Shown here one piece after another: positions 44,990 through 55,439 of a DNA stretch of 64,000 nt. Both the position numbers and the translations under genes were made by a program. Source of the DNA: Chromatiaceae bacterium (GTDB lineage Bacteria; Pseudomonadota; Gammaproteobacteria; Chromatiales; Chromatiaceae); contig JACDZG010000016.1 in NCBI GenBank assembly GCA_013426805.1, forward strand, positions 1 to 64,000. Reading direction: 5' to 3'. Position 1 is the first letter of the stretch; every line of letters starts with the position of its first letter. A model generated the notes under the pieces. It worked only from the letters and a program-made list of their open reading frames with translations. It made no database searches and was not told the DNA's origin.

Positions 44990-45679
44990 TCAAACCGGTT
45001 CCGGGAGTTTGCGCAAGACAACATTATACGCATTGCCGCAGACCTCTTCCGCGACCATCACAAGGCCGGACGTAATCAACTTATCGCGGATGTCGGCGTG
45101 ATGATAAGGCGTATAGAGGATGCCTTTGCGCATTCCCCACTGGTTGATTCGCCCGGCGATCCGGCGCAGTAACCACGGACCGCGCGGATACAGGAGGACA
45201 TTCGCCGCCAGAGTGCCACCGGGTTTGAGAACCCGAACGACCTCCGTCAGTGCGCCATCGAGGTCAGGAAAACAGTGCATGGCATTGGCGATGTTCGCAC
45301 TATCGAAACTGGCGTCCGCGAAGGCAAGCGACGACACATCCGCATGCAGCAGTGTCATGCCGCGTCGGTCGGCAAAGCGTTGCCGCGCGCCGACAAGCAT
45401 CGGCTTCGCGTAGTCAAAGCCAACGATCCGCACCTGCGGCAGTCCCTTCCAGCGCCTCCAGCGCAGGATGATATCGAGCAAGCTGCCGCTGCCGATGGCG
45501 ACCTCAAGATGATGTGCGCCGATATTGCGCCCGAACAGACGCACTTGCCGGCCGAGCGTGCTGCGATACGCAAAGGTCAGAATGAAGAGTCCGCGGATGT
45601 CGTACCACCAGGGCGGCGACGAATAGGCTCGCGCGATGTTATCGCGGGATGGATCTGACTTGGACGCTGACCGGACCAT
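44990..45679 (-). CDS. Class I SAM-dependent methyltransferase
   Basis: 229 aa from the ATG at 45679. Motif I is LEVAIGSGSLLDIILR, followed by VRIVGFDYAKPMLVGARQRF, ADVSSLAFADASFDSANIAN and VVRVLKPGGTLAANVLLY, the UbiE/methyltransf_11 pattern. It ends a three-gene run behind the ThiF-like and acyltransferase genes with a 19-bp gap. Substrate unknown; by position it may methylate a product of its neighbours. Confidence 0.85.
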   Translation of the reverse strand: MVRSASKSDPSRDNIARAYSSPPWWYDIRGLFILTFAYRSTLGRQVRLFGRNIGAHHLEVAIGSGSLLDIILRWRRWKGLPQVRIVGFDYAKPMLVGARQRFADRRGMTLLHADVSSLAFADASFDSANIANAMHCFPDLDGALTEVVRVLKPGGTLAANVLLYPRGPWLLRRIAGRINQWGMRKGILYTPYHHADIRDKLITSGLVMVAEEVCGNAYNVVLRKLPEPV

Positions 45680-45698
45680 CCTGTCGTATGACCTGTGA

Positions 45699-46559
45699 TT
45701 AACGCAGCAGACGCAGTGCTGACGCGAGGACGAGACGCTGCAACGGATTGGCATTGCCGCCAGGGCGCCAGGTCTTCGCATAGCGGTTGCGATAGGGGTC
45801 GAATTGTTGCCCCCAAGGCGCGGCCAGTACCTTGCCCCGGCACAGCAGAATCTTGAGCACCTGAGTCGCCGCCATGCCCGCGCAGATCTCACAGGCCATG
45901 GGCGTCGAGGGCCCCCGCTGACGCGCGAAATCGACCGCTTGCGGGTAGATCAGGTAACGCAGTTGCAACATCGCCGGCGAAAGGCCGACAAGAAATCGAA
46001 CCAATTGCTCGTGCTCAGTCCGGCCTTGCAGGCGAAAATACGCCTCAAAAGTCATCTTGCCAGGTAGAAAAACCAGCATCGCGGCGCCCATGCCGAGCGG
46101 CGCCGCGGTCACCGAGGGGATGGCGCGTTCTGCACATGCGGCGAAGACCGCTCGCCGCGCCGCGACGGCGAAATAGTCCAACCCGTCGAGATAGAGATCG
46201 GCATCATCCAGGAACGCGCTCACGTTACCCCCATCGATCTCGGTATCGAAGGTCCGCAGATCGAGCTGGGGATTGATGTCCCGCGCCATTCGGGCGAGCA
46301 CCTCGACCTTACGCTGACCGCAGGTGCTCACGTAGGCGCCGACCTGACGATTGAGATTGGCCGGTTCAAAGACATCGGGATCAGCGATCGTGAAGCGCCC
46401 GACACCAAGGCGTGTCAGGGTCAATAGATGACTGCCGCCAACGCCGCCCAGTCCGGCAAGCGCGACCCGTTTTGTTCCCAGCACCCGCTGCTCAGCGGGC
46501 GTCAACCAGCCGATGGTGCGCGAGAACGCCTCGGTCGAGTGGTCAGTGGTCATCGACAT
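45699..46559 (-). CDS. ThiF/MoeB/HesA-type adenylyltransferase
   Basis: 286 aa E1-like fold. Nucleotide loop VALAGLGGVGGSHLLTLTRL (residues about 31-50), acidic and Arg finger region ADPDVFEPANLNRQVGAY, and DDADLYLDGLDYFAVAARRA. A CEIC pair at about residue 224 may bind zinc. It lacks a partner sulfur-carrier gene next to it, so it probably adenylates a small acid rather than ThiS or MoaD. Between the acyltransferase and a methyltransferase, all on one strand. Confidence 0.85.
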   Translation of the reverse strand: MSMTTDHSTEAFSRTIGWLTPAEQRVLGTKRVALAGLGGVGGSHLLTLTRLGVGRFTIADPDVFEPANLNRQVGAYVSTCGQRKVEVLARMARDINPQLDLRTFDTEIDGGNVSAFLDDADLYLDGLDYFAVAARRAVFAACAERAIPSVTAAPLGMGAAMLVFLPGKMTFEAYFRLQGRTEHEQLVRFLVGLSPAMLQLRYLIYPQAVDFARQRGPSTPMACEICAGMAATQVLKILLCRGKVLAAPWGQQFDPYRNRYAKTWRPGGNANPLQRLVLASALRLLR

Positions 46560-46606
46560 GCGGGCAACGCTATACCAGTATCAGTTGAGGCGATTGCGGC
46601 TCGATC

Positions 46607-47419
46607 CTATACCGTGTCGCCGCCCGAGCGCCGCCCGAAACGGCTGTGCCGCAGAGGCAGATCCGCAATTGCTGAATACTGCAGTGAGTCTTCTATACTT
46701 TCAGCGATCCAATTGTAGAGTTGATGGAACTCCCGATCCATCGCCATCAAGAATTCGTCGGTGTCGATATAATAGACGGCCCGTATTCCATGATAGTCCA
46801 CATCGCGACCGACACGATTAAAACAGATGCCGAAGCGCCTCAGCAAGCGCGGCAAAAATGGTTCCATGAGTGCGAACACATAGGTTCGGCCGAGCTGCTT
46901 CGCCATCACCGCCGCCCCAAACGTCAGACCGACTGAGATCAGCGGAAAAGTACGCCGTTCCGAATCCGAAAGATCCCATGACCGAGCTTCGCCGAAACGG
47001 GTCAGCGTCTCGCCGGAGCGGCGACGGAAGACCCCGTCGACGGCAAAACGCGAAGCCTCACACATGCGTTCGCGGGGTGCGCTGAAAACACTGTGCTGAA
47101 CCTGATCGACGCTCCCGCCACAGAATTTTTCGTAAGGCATCGAATGGCAGGTGACACTGACGGACGCCGGACAGATCCGCACGCAGCCGGCAGCTAAACC
47201 TGATCCTTTATGGGTAACCAGACAGTGGGTCGCGACTTCATCAAACAGATCCACTTCCATTCCGGTCGGAAAGTACTCGCGAGGCTCATACCCGAACTCT
47301 TCACAATAGACACGATAGCGTATTCGAAAAGTCTCCTCAAGATCCGTCGTCGTCATTGCCAGGCCAATCGTGAAATAGCGCTGGAGGTCTTCAAGTGGAT
47401 ACGGGGATTCCTTGATCAT
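46607..47419 (-). CDS. PEP-CTERM/exosortase-associated acyltransferase
   Basis: 270 aa. N-terminal GNAT-like part similar to autoinducer synthases: TDLEETFRIRYRVYCEEFGY and DEVATHCLVTHKGSGLAAGC; the ASRFAVDGVFRRR segment is a family hallmark, followed by LISVGLTFGAAVMAKQLGRT and NRVGRDVDYHGIRAVYYID. Such enzymes take acyl groups from acyl-ACP and are typically found near exosortase loci, but no exosortase or PEP-CTERM protein lies in this window. First gene of the acyltransferase-ThiF-methyltransferase run. Confidence 0.85.
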   Translation of the reverse strand: MIKESPYPLEDLQRYFTIGLAMTTTDLEETFRIRYRVYCEEFGYEPREYFPTGMEVDLFDEVATHCLVTHKGSGLAAGCVRICPASVSVTCHSMPYEKFCGGSVDQVQHSVFSAPRERMCEASRFAVDGVFRRRSGETLTRFGEARSWDLSDSERRTFPLISVGLTFGAAVMAKQLGRTYVFALMEPFLPRLLRRFGICFNRVGRDVDYHGIRAVYYIDTDEFLMAMDREFHQLYNWIAESIEDSLQYSAIADLPLRHSRFGRRSGGDTV

Positions 47420-47463
47420 CTACCAGAACCCTGATGACGTGCCGATGCCTGCGGTGGGCCGAC

Positions 47464-47940
47464 TCAGGGTTGCCTGACCACGCCAAACAGCTTGCAGCCG
47501 AGCGAGGATAGATTCACCATTCCGCGGTTTGTGCTAGCCATATTATCCAGTTCCAACGCAAGCAGATATTTGAAAAACAGGTAGCCCTGATCCGGATGAT
47601 CATCCAGGTAGATCATTAACATGGCGCCATCGATCTCCAAAACTGCGCCGTCGGTCAAGGCGCGAACCGTCGCGATGCTCTCGTAGCCGCCAATCAGCGC
47701 CGCCTCGCCGAAGACATCCCCGACCGACAGTTCCGCAATCGTGATCTCCAGCGTCGACTGATCTGGAAGCTCCACCCGCCCCAGCACCGCCAGTCGACCG
47801 TGATCGACGATGAACAACGACTGCCCCAGACGCCCCTCGGTCGTCAGGCACTCGCCGACCGTGAACCGGCGCCGAACCCAGGCAGAACCTTCACAAAGCC
47901 GCGGACTCCGCAGCAGCGCTTGCACGAATTCAAGAAACAT
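47464..47940 (-). CDS. Cyclic-nucleotide-binding domain protein without HTH
   Basis: 158 aa from the ATG at 47940 (a GGAG lies 12 bases upstream; an ATG at 47973 is less likely). The CAP-ED core is clear: FTVGECLTTEGRLGQSLFIV, ELSVGDVFGEAALIGGYESI (phosphate-binding cassette) and ATVRALTDGAVLEID. No DNA-binding domain follows, only DNMASTNRGMVNLSS. It may be a stand-alone sensor subunit for the acyltransferase run 45 bp downstream. Confidence 0.85.
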   Translation of the reverse strand: MFLEFVQALLRSPRLCEGSAWVRRRFTVGECLTTEGRLGQSLFIVDHGRLAVLGRVELPDQSTLEITIAELSVGDVFGEAALIGGYESIATVRALTDGAVLEIDGAMLMIYLDDHPDQGYLFFKYLLALELDNMASTNRGMVNLSSLGCKLFGVVRQP

Positions 47941-48162
47941 GATTTCGCTCGACTCCAGACCTCCCGTTCCCATCGGCAGCGGTTGTCGCCCGCGGCGCGG
48001 ACACCGTTCGGCTGCCGACCGCCGGCGGGACCGCGCCCGGTGCCGTTCCGCGGCCCGGAGGCCGCGGAGGTAGACCGGCGAGCCCGCCCGCTCGTTCAGC
48101 TGAGCATAAACCGATCATGCCGCGCGAATCAATGGTCGCTGCGGCGACCATCGCCGCTATCC

Positions 48163-49167
48163 TCAGCGCAGGCTGCCGAACTCCGTGAGGCCGAGCACGT
48201 GCAGAATGCCGTTGGCGAAGTTCGCCCCGAGACGTTCCGCAAAGCTTTCGAACAGATCCTTCTTTTTCGTATAGTCGACCAAGGTCTCAGCACCGATCAG
48301 TTCGCGCGCGACGAAACTGGAATTCCCCAGGCCGTCCGCCAACCCCAATGTCAACGCCTGATCCCCGCTCCAGAACAGCCCGCTGAAGATCTCCTCCCCC
48401 CCTTTTAAGCGATCACCGCGTCCGGTCTTGACGGCGGCGATAAATTGCCGGTGCAGATCGTCCAACACCGCCTGGATGAACGCCCGCTGCGACTCGGGGA
48501 GTGGGGAGAAGGGATCGAGGATACCCTTGTTGGCCCCGGCAGTGAGCAGGCGCCGCTCGACCCCAAAATCCTTCATGGCATCGACGAAACCGAAACCGTC
48601 GATGCGAACGCCAATCGAACCGACCAGGCTCGCCTTGTCGACGTAGATCTGATCCGCCGCCGCGGCGATGTAATAGCCACCGGAGGCACACAGATCCACG
48701 GCCACGGCGTAGACCGGCATCTCCTTCTCGTTGTCTTTCTTGTACTTTTCCTTGAGTCGGTGAATTTCGTCGGCGATGTACCCGGACTGTACCGGACTGC
48801 CGCCGGGACTGTTGATGCGGATGATGACGCCCTTGACATGGTCCGCCTCGAAGGCTTCGCGTAACGCCGTGATCACGCGGTCGGCACTTGCCTCAGTCTC
48901 GGCGGAGATGACGCCCTTGACCTGGATCAGGGCCGTATGCTCTTCACCGGTCTTCAGACCCTCCCAGGCATTACGCGCCAAGGCGGCCGCTAGAATCCCA
49001 ATCAAATAGAGCAAGATCAGCAGCTTGAAGATATAGCCCCAACGTCTGCCGCGGCGCTGGTCGCGCAGGTGCTCCACGGCCATCCGATTGATCAAAGACC
49101 GCTCCCAGTCCGGATCACCGGGCGCCGGCATCGGCGCGTCGTCGCGTTTCCAGAATCGCCAATTCAT
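48163..49167 (-). CDS. sppA: Signal peptide peptidase SppA, S49 family
   Basis: 334 aa from the ATG at 49167 with GAGAGGA seven bases upstream. One membrane helix (YIFKLLILLYLIGILAAALA, residues about 47-66) anchors a periplasmic S49 domain: GVIIRINSPGGSPVQSGYIA, catalytic Ser in DLCASGGYYIAAAA, SLVGSIGVRI and the candidate Lys in GANKGILDPFSP. It degrades leftover signal peptides. The short single-domain form is like that of Bacillus rather than the long E. coli protein. Confidence 0.92.
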   Translation of the reverse strand: MNWRFWKRDDAPMPAPGDPDWERSLINRMAVEHLRDQRRGRRWGYIFKLLILLYLIGILAAALARNAWEGLKTGEEHTALIQVKGVISAETEASADRVITALREAFEADHVKGVIIRINSPGGSPVQSGYIADEIHRLKEKYKKDNEKEMPVYAVAVDLCASGGYYIAAAADQIYVDKASLVGSIGVRIDGFGFVDAMKDFGVERRLLTAGANKGILDPFSPLPESQRAFIQAVLDDLHRQFIAAVKTGRGDRLKGGEEIFSGLFWSGDQALTLGLADGLGNSSFVARELIGAETLVDYTKKKDLFESFAERLGANFANGILHVLGLTEFGSLR

Positions 49168-49280
49168 CGCTGGTCCTCTCATATGATGCGCGGGAAATGA
49201 TGCGAAAGGGTTACGGCGAACGCCGTGCCGACTTCCGGGTCGATGACGTTTGCCGGACGTAGAACATACAGGAACATACA

Positions 49281-49305
49281 AGGGGCGGGTTTGAAACCCG
49301 CCCCT
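49281..49305. repeat. 12-bp-arm palindrome (REP-like)
   Basis: AGGGGCGGGTTT, one base, then AAACCCGCCCCT, lying between the HAD phosphatase and sppA. A half copy (AGGGGCGGGTTT) lies directly behind mscK at 63219. No T-run follows, so it is more REP-like than a terminator. Confidence 0.75.
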
Positions 49306-49327
49306 ACACCAAGGCCATGTTTGGCTA

Positions 49328-50011
49328 TCAGATGCGAAGGCTTTGGTCCGTAGCGTGCGAACACGTCGCTAACCAGTCCGGAATGGCGGCGAGCGACTGC
49401 ATACACGCCAGCGGCCCGCACGCCAGCAAGCGCTCCGGCGTATGGACACCGTAGCAGACGGCCAAGGCACCAACCCGGGCATTGGCGGCCATGTGCAGGT
49501 CGTACTCGGTGTCGCCGATCATCAGGGTCTGCGCCGGCGCCACGTCCAACGCGTCCATCAGTTCCAGGAGCATGCGTGGATCCGGCTTGGAGGCGGTTTC
49601 ATCAGCACAGCGGGTGGCCTGGAAAAAGCCGGCAAGCCCGGTCTGCGCCAACGACAGGTCGAGTCCGCGCCGGCTTTTGCCGGTCGCGACGGCAAGCAAA
49701 TAGCCTTGCGCACGCAACCGTTCGAGGGTCTCGCGCGCACCCGCAAACAAGGCCGTGGGAGTCTGGTCGGAGAACAGGAAGCGCTGCCGGTAATGCCCGG
49801 CAACCAGCCGCCGCTGTGCGGCGTCGGCCGCCGGCCACAACCGCGCCATGGCCTCATCCAACCCCAGACCGATGATGTCCGCCGCCGCCGCACGGCTGGG
49901 CGGCGGCTGGCCCGCATCCACGAAGGCCGCTAACAGACAGTTGACGATCCGCGCCTGCGAGTCCATCAAGGTGCCGTCCCAATCAAAACAGAGTAATGCG
50001 AAACTCATCAA
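49328..50011 (-). CDS. HAD-superfamily phosphatase (Gph-like)
   Basis: 227 aa. HAD motifs: LLCFDWDGTLMDSQARIV (motif I), VATGKSRRGLD (motif II Thr), KPDPRMLLELMD (motif III Lys) and MIGDTEYDLHMAANA (motif IV). The cap is of the phosphoglycolate phosphatase type; the substrate could also be another small phosphate. It overlaps rluC by 4 bp, the usual arrangement in gammaproteobacteria. Confidence 0.88.
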   Translation of the reverse strand: MMSFALLCFDWDGTLMDSQARIVNCLLAAFVDAGQPPPSRAAAADIIGLGLDEAMARLWPAADAAQRRLVAGHYRQRFLFSDQTPTALFAGARETLERLRAQGYLLAVATGKSRRGLDLSLAQTGLAGFFQATRCADETASKPDPRMLLELMDALDVAPAQTLMIGDTEYDLHMAANARVGALAVCYGVHTPERLLACGPLACMQSLAAIPDWLATCSHATDQSLRI

Positions 50012-51054
50012 CCGGTCACCTCGACAGTCGCCGCGGCGGCTAGACGCACGAGCACTTGCTCCAACTCCGCCGGGAGGGGGGCGTCCACCCGGAGCTGCTG
50101 CTCCATGTAGGACGGGTGAAAACTCAAGGTCCCGGCATGCAGAAAGAGTCGATCGAGCCCCACGGCCTTGAGGCGCCGATTGGCCTCGAAGTCGCCGTAC
50201 TTCGGATCACCCGCCAGGGGCGTCCCCAGATGGGCCGCGTGGACACGGATCTGATGGGTACGCCCGGTGAGCAGGCGCGCCTCGACCAGGGTCACCACCC
50301 CGAGCCCCGTGCCTTCACTGAGCGGACCTTGGCAGACAAAGCGGCGTAACCGCTTGAATAAAGTTCGGGCCGGCTTGCCGACGACCCGGTCGACTTGCAC
50401 CACCCGCTCCCCGCCCGACTGCCCGTGCTTGGCCAAGGGCACATCGACGGTGAGCGTCTGGCTCGGCAGCTCCCCCAAGATCAGGGCAAGGTAGCGCTTG
50501 TCCACGTGACCGTCGCGCAACAACTGGTGCAGGTCACGTAAGGTGCTGCGGCGCTTGCTGACCAGCAGGCAGCCCGAGGTGTCGCGATCCAGCCGGTGGA
50601 CCAACTCCAACTCCGCGCCCGGACGCAGTTGGCGCAGGTTCTCGATCAGGCCGTAGCTCAAGCCGCTGCCGCCGTGCACGGCGAGCCCGGCCGGCTTATC
50701 GATGACCAGCAACCGCTCATCTTCGAACAGAACCGCCGCGGCCAGGCGGGCCAATGAGCGCTCCGGCGCCCGCGCCGGCTGTGTCGGCGCGGACATCCGC
50801 AGCGGCGGAAGACGCACGAGGTCACCGGCCTGCAACCGGTAGTCGGCCTTGACCCGGCCCTTGTTGACACGCACCTCACCACGCCGCAAGACCCGGTAGA
50901 GGTGACTGCGCGGGACACCCTTCAGGTGGCGGACCAGGAAGTTATCGATGCGCTGCCCGACCGACTCCGCGTCGACCCGGACCAAGGCGACGGCCGGGCC
51001 GCGATCATCCGCGGTCGCGAGGGATACGGCGGGGGTTGGATGGGTCGGAGTCAA
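50008..51054 (-). CDS. rluC: 23S rRNA pseudouridine synthase RluC
   Basis: 348 aa. N-terminal S4 domain (VGQRIDNFLVRHLKGVPRSH, VRVNKGRVKADYRLQAGDLV) and RluA-type catalytic domain with HRLDRDTSGCLLV (active Asp), RTHQIRVHAAHLGTPLAGD and RLFLHAGTLSF. It makes pseudouridines 955, 2504 and 2580 of 23S rRNA in E. coli. It is divergent from rne, as in many relatives. Confidence 0.94.
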   Translation of the reverse strand: MTPTHPTPAVSLATADDRGPAVALVRVDAESVGQRIDNFLVRHLKGVPRSHLYRVLRRGEVRVNKGRVKADYRLQAGDLVRLPPLRMSAPTQPARAPERSLARLAAAVLFEDERLLVIDKPAGLAVHGGSGLSYGLIENLRQLRPGAELELVHRLDRDTSGCLLVSKRRSTLRDLHQLLRDGHVDKRYLALILGELPSQTLTVDVPLAKHGQSGGERVVQVDRVVGKPARTLFKRLRRFVCQGPLSEGTGLGVVTLVEARLLTGRTHQIRVHAAHLGTPLAGDPKYGDFEANRRLKAVGLDRLFLHAGTLSFHPSYMEQQLRVDAPLPAELEQVLVRLAAAATVEVTG

Positions 51055-51698
51055 CGGGGTTGCTTCCGGCCTTGCGGCTCAATTGCTGCCATAGATATTC
51101 ACTGTTAGTATTCGGGCCTTGCGCGGGCGAGCGAAAGACTCAAGAACTTGCCGCAAGCGACGCGTGCATTCAGGAGGCTCGACGGCCTTGGGAGATGCCA
51201 CACGATGGTTGGTTCCGACTGGCAGCTAAAGTGACTTGGCTGCCGTCTGGACCGAGGCCGGGCCAGCCCGGCGAGACACTGAAATTGGTCGGCGAAGCGC
51301 TTGGGCGAGCTGCGGCACGTCCCAGGGGTTCGGTCAGGTCGGGGGGATTCTACACCCGGACCGCCGTGCCCGCCCGCGGCCCCTGACCGGTGACCCCAAA
51401 CCGGGGCGCCGAGCAGGCGGCCCAACCCTCGCCACTGAACGAATCCGGGACGCCGCCGCCACTGGCGCGTCCCAAGAGACGCGGGCGACTTCAACAACTT
51501 GCCCGTAACCCTAAGAAACGGATGTGCATGTCCGTCCCGGTCCGGCCCGCGCTCAGTGCGCCCGCCGGGACACCGAGCCGCGATGGCGGTGCCGCCCCAC
51601 CTGCGGCGGCACCCACGCGGTACGTCCGGCAGCGGGCCAAGTCCGCGCCGCGGACGGTGTTGACGACGGACCATGCGCCCTGTGCGAGAAGGAACAAC
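51055..51698 (+). promoter_or_regulatory. rluC-rne intergenic region and probable long rne leader
   Basis: 644 bp with no supported gene; a frame open from 51390 in phase with rne is GC-rich and not protein-like. A possible promoter is TTGCTG (51083), 17 bp, TAGTAT (51106), which would give an untranslated leader near 580 bases. In E. coli a long rne leader mediates autoregulation by RNase E. A GAAGGA lies before the ATG at 51699. Confidence 0.45.
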
Positions 51699-54600
51699 AT
51701 GAAAAGAATGCTGATCAACGCGACTCAGCCGGAAGAGTTGCGCGTAGCGACGGTCGACGGCCAGGTCCTCTACAACCTCGATATCGAATCGCCTGGCCGC
51801 GAGCAGAAAAAAGCGAATATTTACAAGGGCACCATCACCCGCGTCGAACCCAGCCTGGAGGCCGCCTTCGTCGACTACGGCGCGGAACGTCACGGCTTTC
51901 TGCCCCTGAAGGAAATCTCGCGGATCTACTTCGAGGCGGACACCGCCAAGCCCGGCAGCCGCATCAACATCAAAGAGGTCCTCAAAGAAGGGCGCGAGGT
52001 GGTGGTGCAGATCGACAAGGAAGAGCGCGGCAACAAGGGCGCCGCGCTCACCACCTTCGTCTCGCTCGCCGGCCGCTACCTGGTGCTCATGCCCAATAAC
52101 CCGCGGGCCGGCGGGGTCTCCCGCCGGATCGAGGGCCAGGACCGCAGTGAACTGCGCGATGTCATGAGTCAGCTCCAGATCCCCGATGACATGGGGCTGA
52201 TCGTACGCACCGCGGGGGTGGGCAAGAACACCGAGGAACTGCAGTGGGACCTGGATTACCTGCTCCAACTCTGGCGGGCGATCGAAACCTCCGCCGCGGG
52301 GCGCAAGGCGCCCTTCCTGATCTACCAGGAGAGCGACGTCATCATCCGCTCGATCCGCGACTACCTGCGGGTGGACATCGGCGAGATCGTGATCGACGAC
52401 CGGGCGGTCTACGAACGGGCCGAAGCCTTCATGCGCCAGGTGATGCCCGGCAACCTGAAGAAACTGCGGATTTACCAGGACGAGGTCCCGCTCTTCACCC
52501 GCTATCAGATCGAGAGCCAGATCGAAACCGCGTTCCAGCGCGAGGTGCGCCTGCCGTCCGGCGGTTCCATCGTCTTCGACCACGGCGAGGCCCTGACCTC
52601 CGTCGATATCAACTCCTCGCGCGCCACCAAGGGCGCTGACATCGAGGAGACGGCGCTCAATACCAACCTGGAGGCCGCGGACGAAATCGCCCGGCAATTG
52701 CGCCTGCGCGACCTGGGCGGACTCTTCGTCATCGATTTCATCGACATGACCCCGCCGAAGAACCAGCGTGCGGTGGAAGATCGGCTACGCGATGCCCTCA
52801 AGCACGACCGCGCCCGTGTCCAGGTAGCGCGCATTTCGCGTTTCGGGCTGCTGGAGATGTCACGTCAACGCCTGCGCCCATCGCTTGGAGACTCCACCAC
52901 CAGCGAGTGTCCGCGCTGCCATGGGCAGGGCAAGATCCGCGGGGTCGAGTCGCTCGCCCTCTCCATCCTGCGTATCATCGAAGAAGAGGCGATGAAGGAC
53001 AGCACCGAGCGCATCATCGCCCACCTGCCGGTCAGCGTCGCCACCTTCCTGCTCAACGAGAAGCGGCGGGCGATCCTGGAGCTGGAAGCGCGCCAAGAGG
53101 TCCAGGTCTTGCTCCTGCCCAACGCGCAGATCGAGACCCCGGACTACCAGATCGAGCGGGTCCGCACCCAGGATTTGGCCAAACAGCCGGATGATCGTCC
53201 CAGCTTCGAGTTGGTCGCGCCCGCCCAGACGGTCGCCAGCCCCTACGCGCGGCATAGCGAACCGGTGCGCGGCGAGGAGCCGGCGGTCAAGCAGGTCACC
53301 CCCGCCTGCCCCATGCCCACGCGCGAGCCCCCGCCGGACGTGGACGAGCGGCCCTATTCGCCCCGCGGCCCCGAGCGCGTCGCCGAGCGGCCGGCCGAAC
53401 GGCACCCGGATTTCCTGACCGGCCCGGAGTCGGAACGCCCGCCCCAAGAAAACCTGCTCAAACGCATCTGGACCGGGCTGTTCGCACCGCGCGGCGTGGA
53501 ACCCGCCGAACCCCCCTATGAACGGGACCCGTCAGCGGATCAGCAAGGCCCGCGAGCCGACCGGCCACATCAGGCCGGCCAGCGGCGGCCGGACGCGGGA
53601 CCGCGCCCACGCGGGGAAGACCCGCGACGCGACCCCCGCGACAACCGGCGTGCGCCGGGGGCGGTGACCCCAGGTCGCGGCGAGGCGGAGCGCCAACGCA
53701 CCAGCGGTCGCAACCCCGACCGCGCGAGCGATCGACCGGGTGATCGCCCCACTGACCGACCGTCGGAGCGGCCGAGCGAGCGGAGTACGGCTCCGAATGG
53801 CAACCGGGATACCCAACGGACCCAGCCGCGTCCGGACGGTCATCGCTCAGATACCGGACGTTCCGATACTGGGCGTACCGAGCCGATGCATGCGGAGATC
53901 GGGCGTGCGGACAACGCGCGCCCCGAGTCAGCAGACGTGCAGCCGAGAGAACGCCGTGACGGCGACCCGCGCAGCCGTCGCGGGGGTCGCGGTCGAGGTC
54001 GACGCGACGAACCGCGGTCCGCCGTCGATGGTGCCCAGGCGGGCGGCTCCCCGGGCGGCCAACGTGAGCCGCGCCGGGATCTTCCGGAACCGACTCAGGA
54101 AGACCAGGGACTACAGCCCCAGGCGCTCGCGCCGACCGAGCGGGCTGAGTATCGACCAACCCCGATCGATCGTCCGGAACCGCACCCCCTGCCGCGCGCC
54201 GTACCGCACGTAGCGTCCATCGCCGAGCAGACCAGGACGGCGGAACCACGCGACGGGCAGCCGCGTCCGGACGCTCCGGCGCCGATGATGCCCACTGCGA
54301 CGGCAGTCGAACCGATCCAACCGCCAATCGCGACGCACGAAACGCACCAGACGCCGGCATGGCAGCCCAATCAGGCGGTCAGTTCCGAGATCAGCCCGCC
54401 ACGCGATGTCATCGAGCGGCCGCCGGAATTGGAGTCCAGCCACCCGCGCTGGCCTGCGGCCGCGGCCGAAATCGTGCCCGAGCGCAGCGATTGGGATCAC
54501 TCTCCGGCGGCCCCGGCGGTCCCGGCAAGTGACACGACAACAGCCGAGACACCGCTGGCGGCGTTCGAGCGGTCCACCGACCGGGTGTCCGGATCATCGA

Positions 54601-55430
54601 CCTGGTGGCCGACGGATCGCGCACCGACCGCGGATCCGTTCGTTGCACCGACGGTTGACGTCGCGACCCAGGCTGAGCCTTCACGCGACCTTGACGTCGT
54701 AAACCCGGGCACCGCGCAACACGCACCGGTTGCATCAAGCTCGAGTCCGGCGCTGACGATCACGGGCGAGCCACGGGTCCCGCAGGAGCGCCAAACACGC
54801 GACTGGGATCGTCAGCGACCGGTGGACGCATCACCGGAGGCGGTCGGACAGCCGACGCCGAGAATGTCCGGCGGCGCGGCGCCGGGCGACGTCGAGCCGG
54901 AGGCGTGGGTTGGGTATGACGAGGATGACGAAGAAGAGACGGACGATGCCGGCGGCGCCGACTTGGTCCAGACCGAGCCGTCCCCGACAGAACCGCCGCG
55001 GACGTCCCGGCGGCGGCGCGGCGGCAGTCGCAATCGGCGGCGGCCCAGCGCCAACGGTGAACGCGCGGCGTCAACAGACGAATCCGCGCCTGACACCCAT
55101 GCGGAAACGCGCGTGGAATCCGGCTTGGAGTTCAGCAGGGAAGCTGGTGCGGTCGAAAGCGGCGGGGCTGATTGGCCCGCGCAACCGGAGCCGGGTGAGC
55201 CAGCGCCGATGCGGCCAGCCGGGCGGCCGCGCAGCGACAGTGACTGGGTCGCCCCAGCGGCACCGGTCGAGTCAGTCGCCGCTTGGGTGGCGCCCCCCGT
55301 TCCGGCACCGGAGCCACCGCCCTTCGCCCCAGTCGCGCCCCCGATGAACGTCGGCCGCGACCAAGACGCGGGCACCGAACCGCCGGCGGGGCCGCGGACG
55401 CACGAATTCAAGGACGACACACTCGCTTGA
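51699..55430 (+). CDS. rne: Ribonuclease E
   Basis: 1243 aa. Catalytic half: [18 protein letters not shown]1 domain [20 protein letters not shown], DNase-I-like site [17 protein letters not shown] (Mg Asp) with LFVIDFIDM, and the Zn-link [14 protein letters not shown] (residues about 402-415). The C-terminal 700 residues are disordered, rich in R, P, D, E and Q, with an [17 protein letters not shown] arginine tract near the end that could bind RNA. This is the degradosome scaffold half. Start chosen by family. dacB follows after 9 bp. Confidence 0.96.
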   Translation: MKRMLINATQPEELRVATVDGQVLYNLDIESPGREQKKANIYKGTITRVEPSLEAAFVDYGAERHGFLPLKEISRIYFEADTAKPGSRINIKEVLKEGREVVVQIDKEERGNKGAALTTFVSLAGRYLVLMPNNPRAGGVSRRIEGQDRSELRDVMSQLQIPDDMGLIVRTAGVGKNTEELQWDLDYLLQLWRAIETSAAGRKAPFLIYQESDVIIRSIRDYLRVDIGEIVIDDRAVYERAEAFMRQVMPGNLKKLRIYQDEVPLFTRYQIESQIETAFQREVRLPSGGSIVFDHGEALTSVDINSSRATKGADIEETALNTNLEAADEIARQLRLRDLGGLFVIDFIDMTPPKNQRAVEDRLRDALKHDRARVQVARISRFGLLEMSRQRLRPSLGDSTTSECPRCHGQGKIRGVESLALSILRIIEEEAMKDSTERIIAHLPVSVATFLLNEKRRAILELEARQEVQVLLLPNAQIETPDYQIERVRTQDLAKQPDDRPSFELVAPAQTVASPYARHSEPVRGEEPAVKQVTPACPMPTREPPPDVDERPYSPRGPERVAERPAERHPDFLTGPESERPPQENLLKRIWTGLFAPRGVEPAEPPYERDPSADQQGPRADRPHQAGQRRPDAGPRPRGEDPRRDPRDNRRAPGAVTPGRGEAERQRTSGRNPDRASDRPGDRPTDRPSERPSERSTAPNGNRDTQRTQPRPDGHRSDTGRSDTGRTEPMHAEIGRADNARPESADVQPRERRDGDPRSRRGGRGRGRRDEPRSAVDGAQAGGSPGGQREPRRDLPEPTQEDQGLQPQALAPTERAEYRPTPIDRPEPHPLPRAVPHVASIAEQTRTAEPRDGQPRPDAPAPMMPTATAVEPIQPPIATHETHQTPAWQPNQAVSSEISPPRDVIERPPELESSHPRWPAAAAEIVPERSDWDHSPAAPAVPASDTTTAETPLAAFERSTDRVSGSSTWWPTDRAPTADPFVAPTVDVATQAEPSRDLDVVNPGTAQHAPVASSSSPALTITGEPRVPQERQTRDWDRQRPVDASPEAVGQPTPRMSGGAAPGDVEPEAWVGYDEDDEEETDDAGGADLVQTEPSPTEPPRTSRRRRGGSRNRRRPSANGERAASTDESAPDTHAETRVESGLEFSREAGAVESGGADWPAQPEPGEPAPMRPAGRPRSDSDWVAPAAPVESVAAWVAPPVPAPEPPPFAPVAPPMNVGRDQDAGTEPPAGPRTHEFKDDTLA

Positions 55431-55439
55431 GGGACTGAC

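Noticed and set aside
51390-51698. N-terminal extension of RNase E by 103 codons
   Set aside because: The extension is basic, proline-rich and unlike RNase E; the family starts [10 protein letters not shown] at 51699 with a ribosome site.
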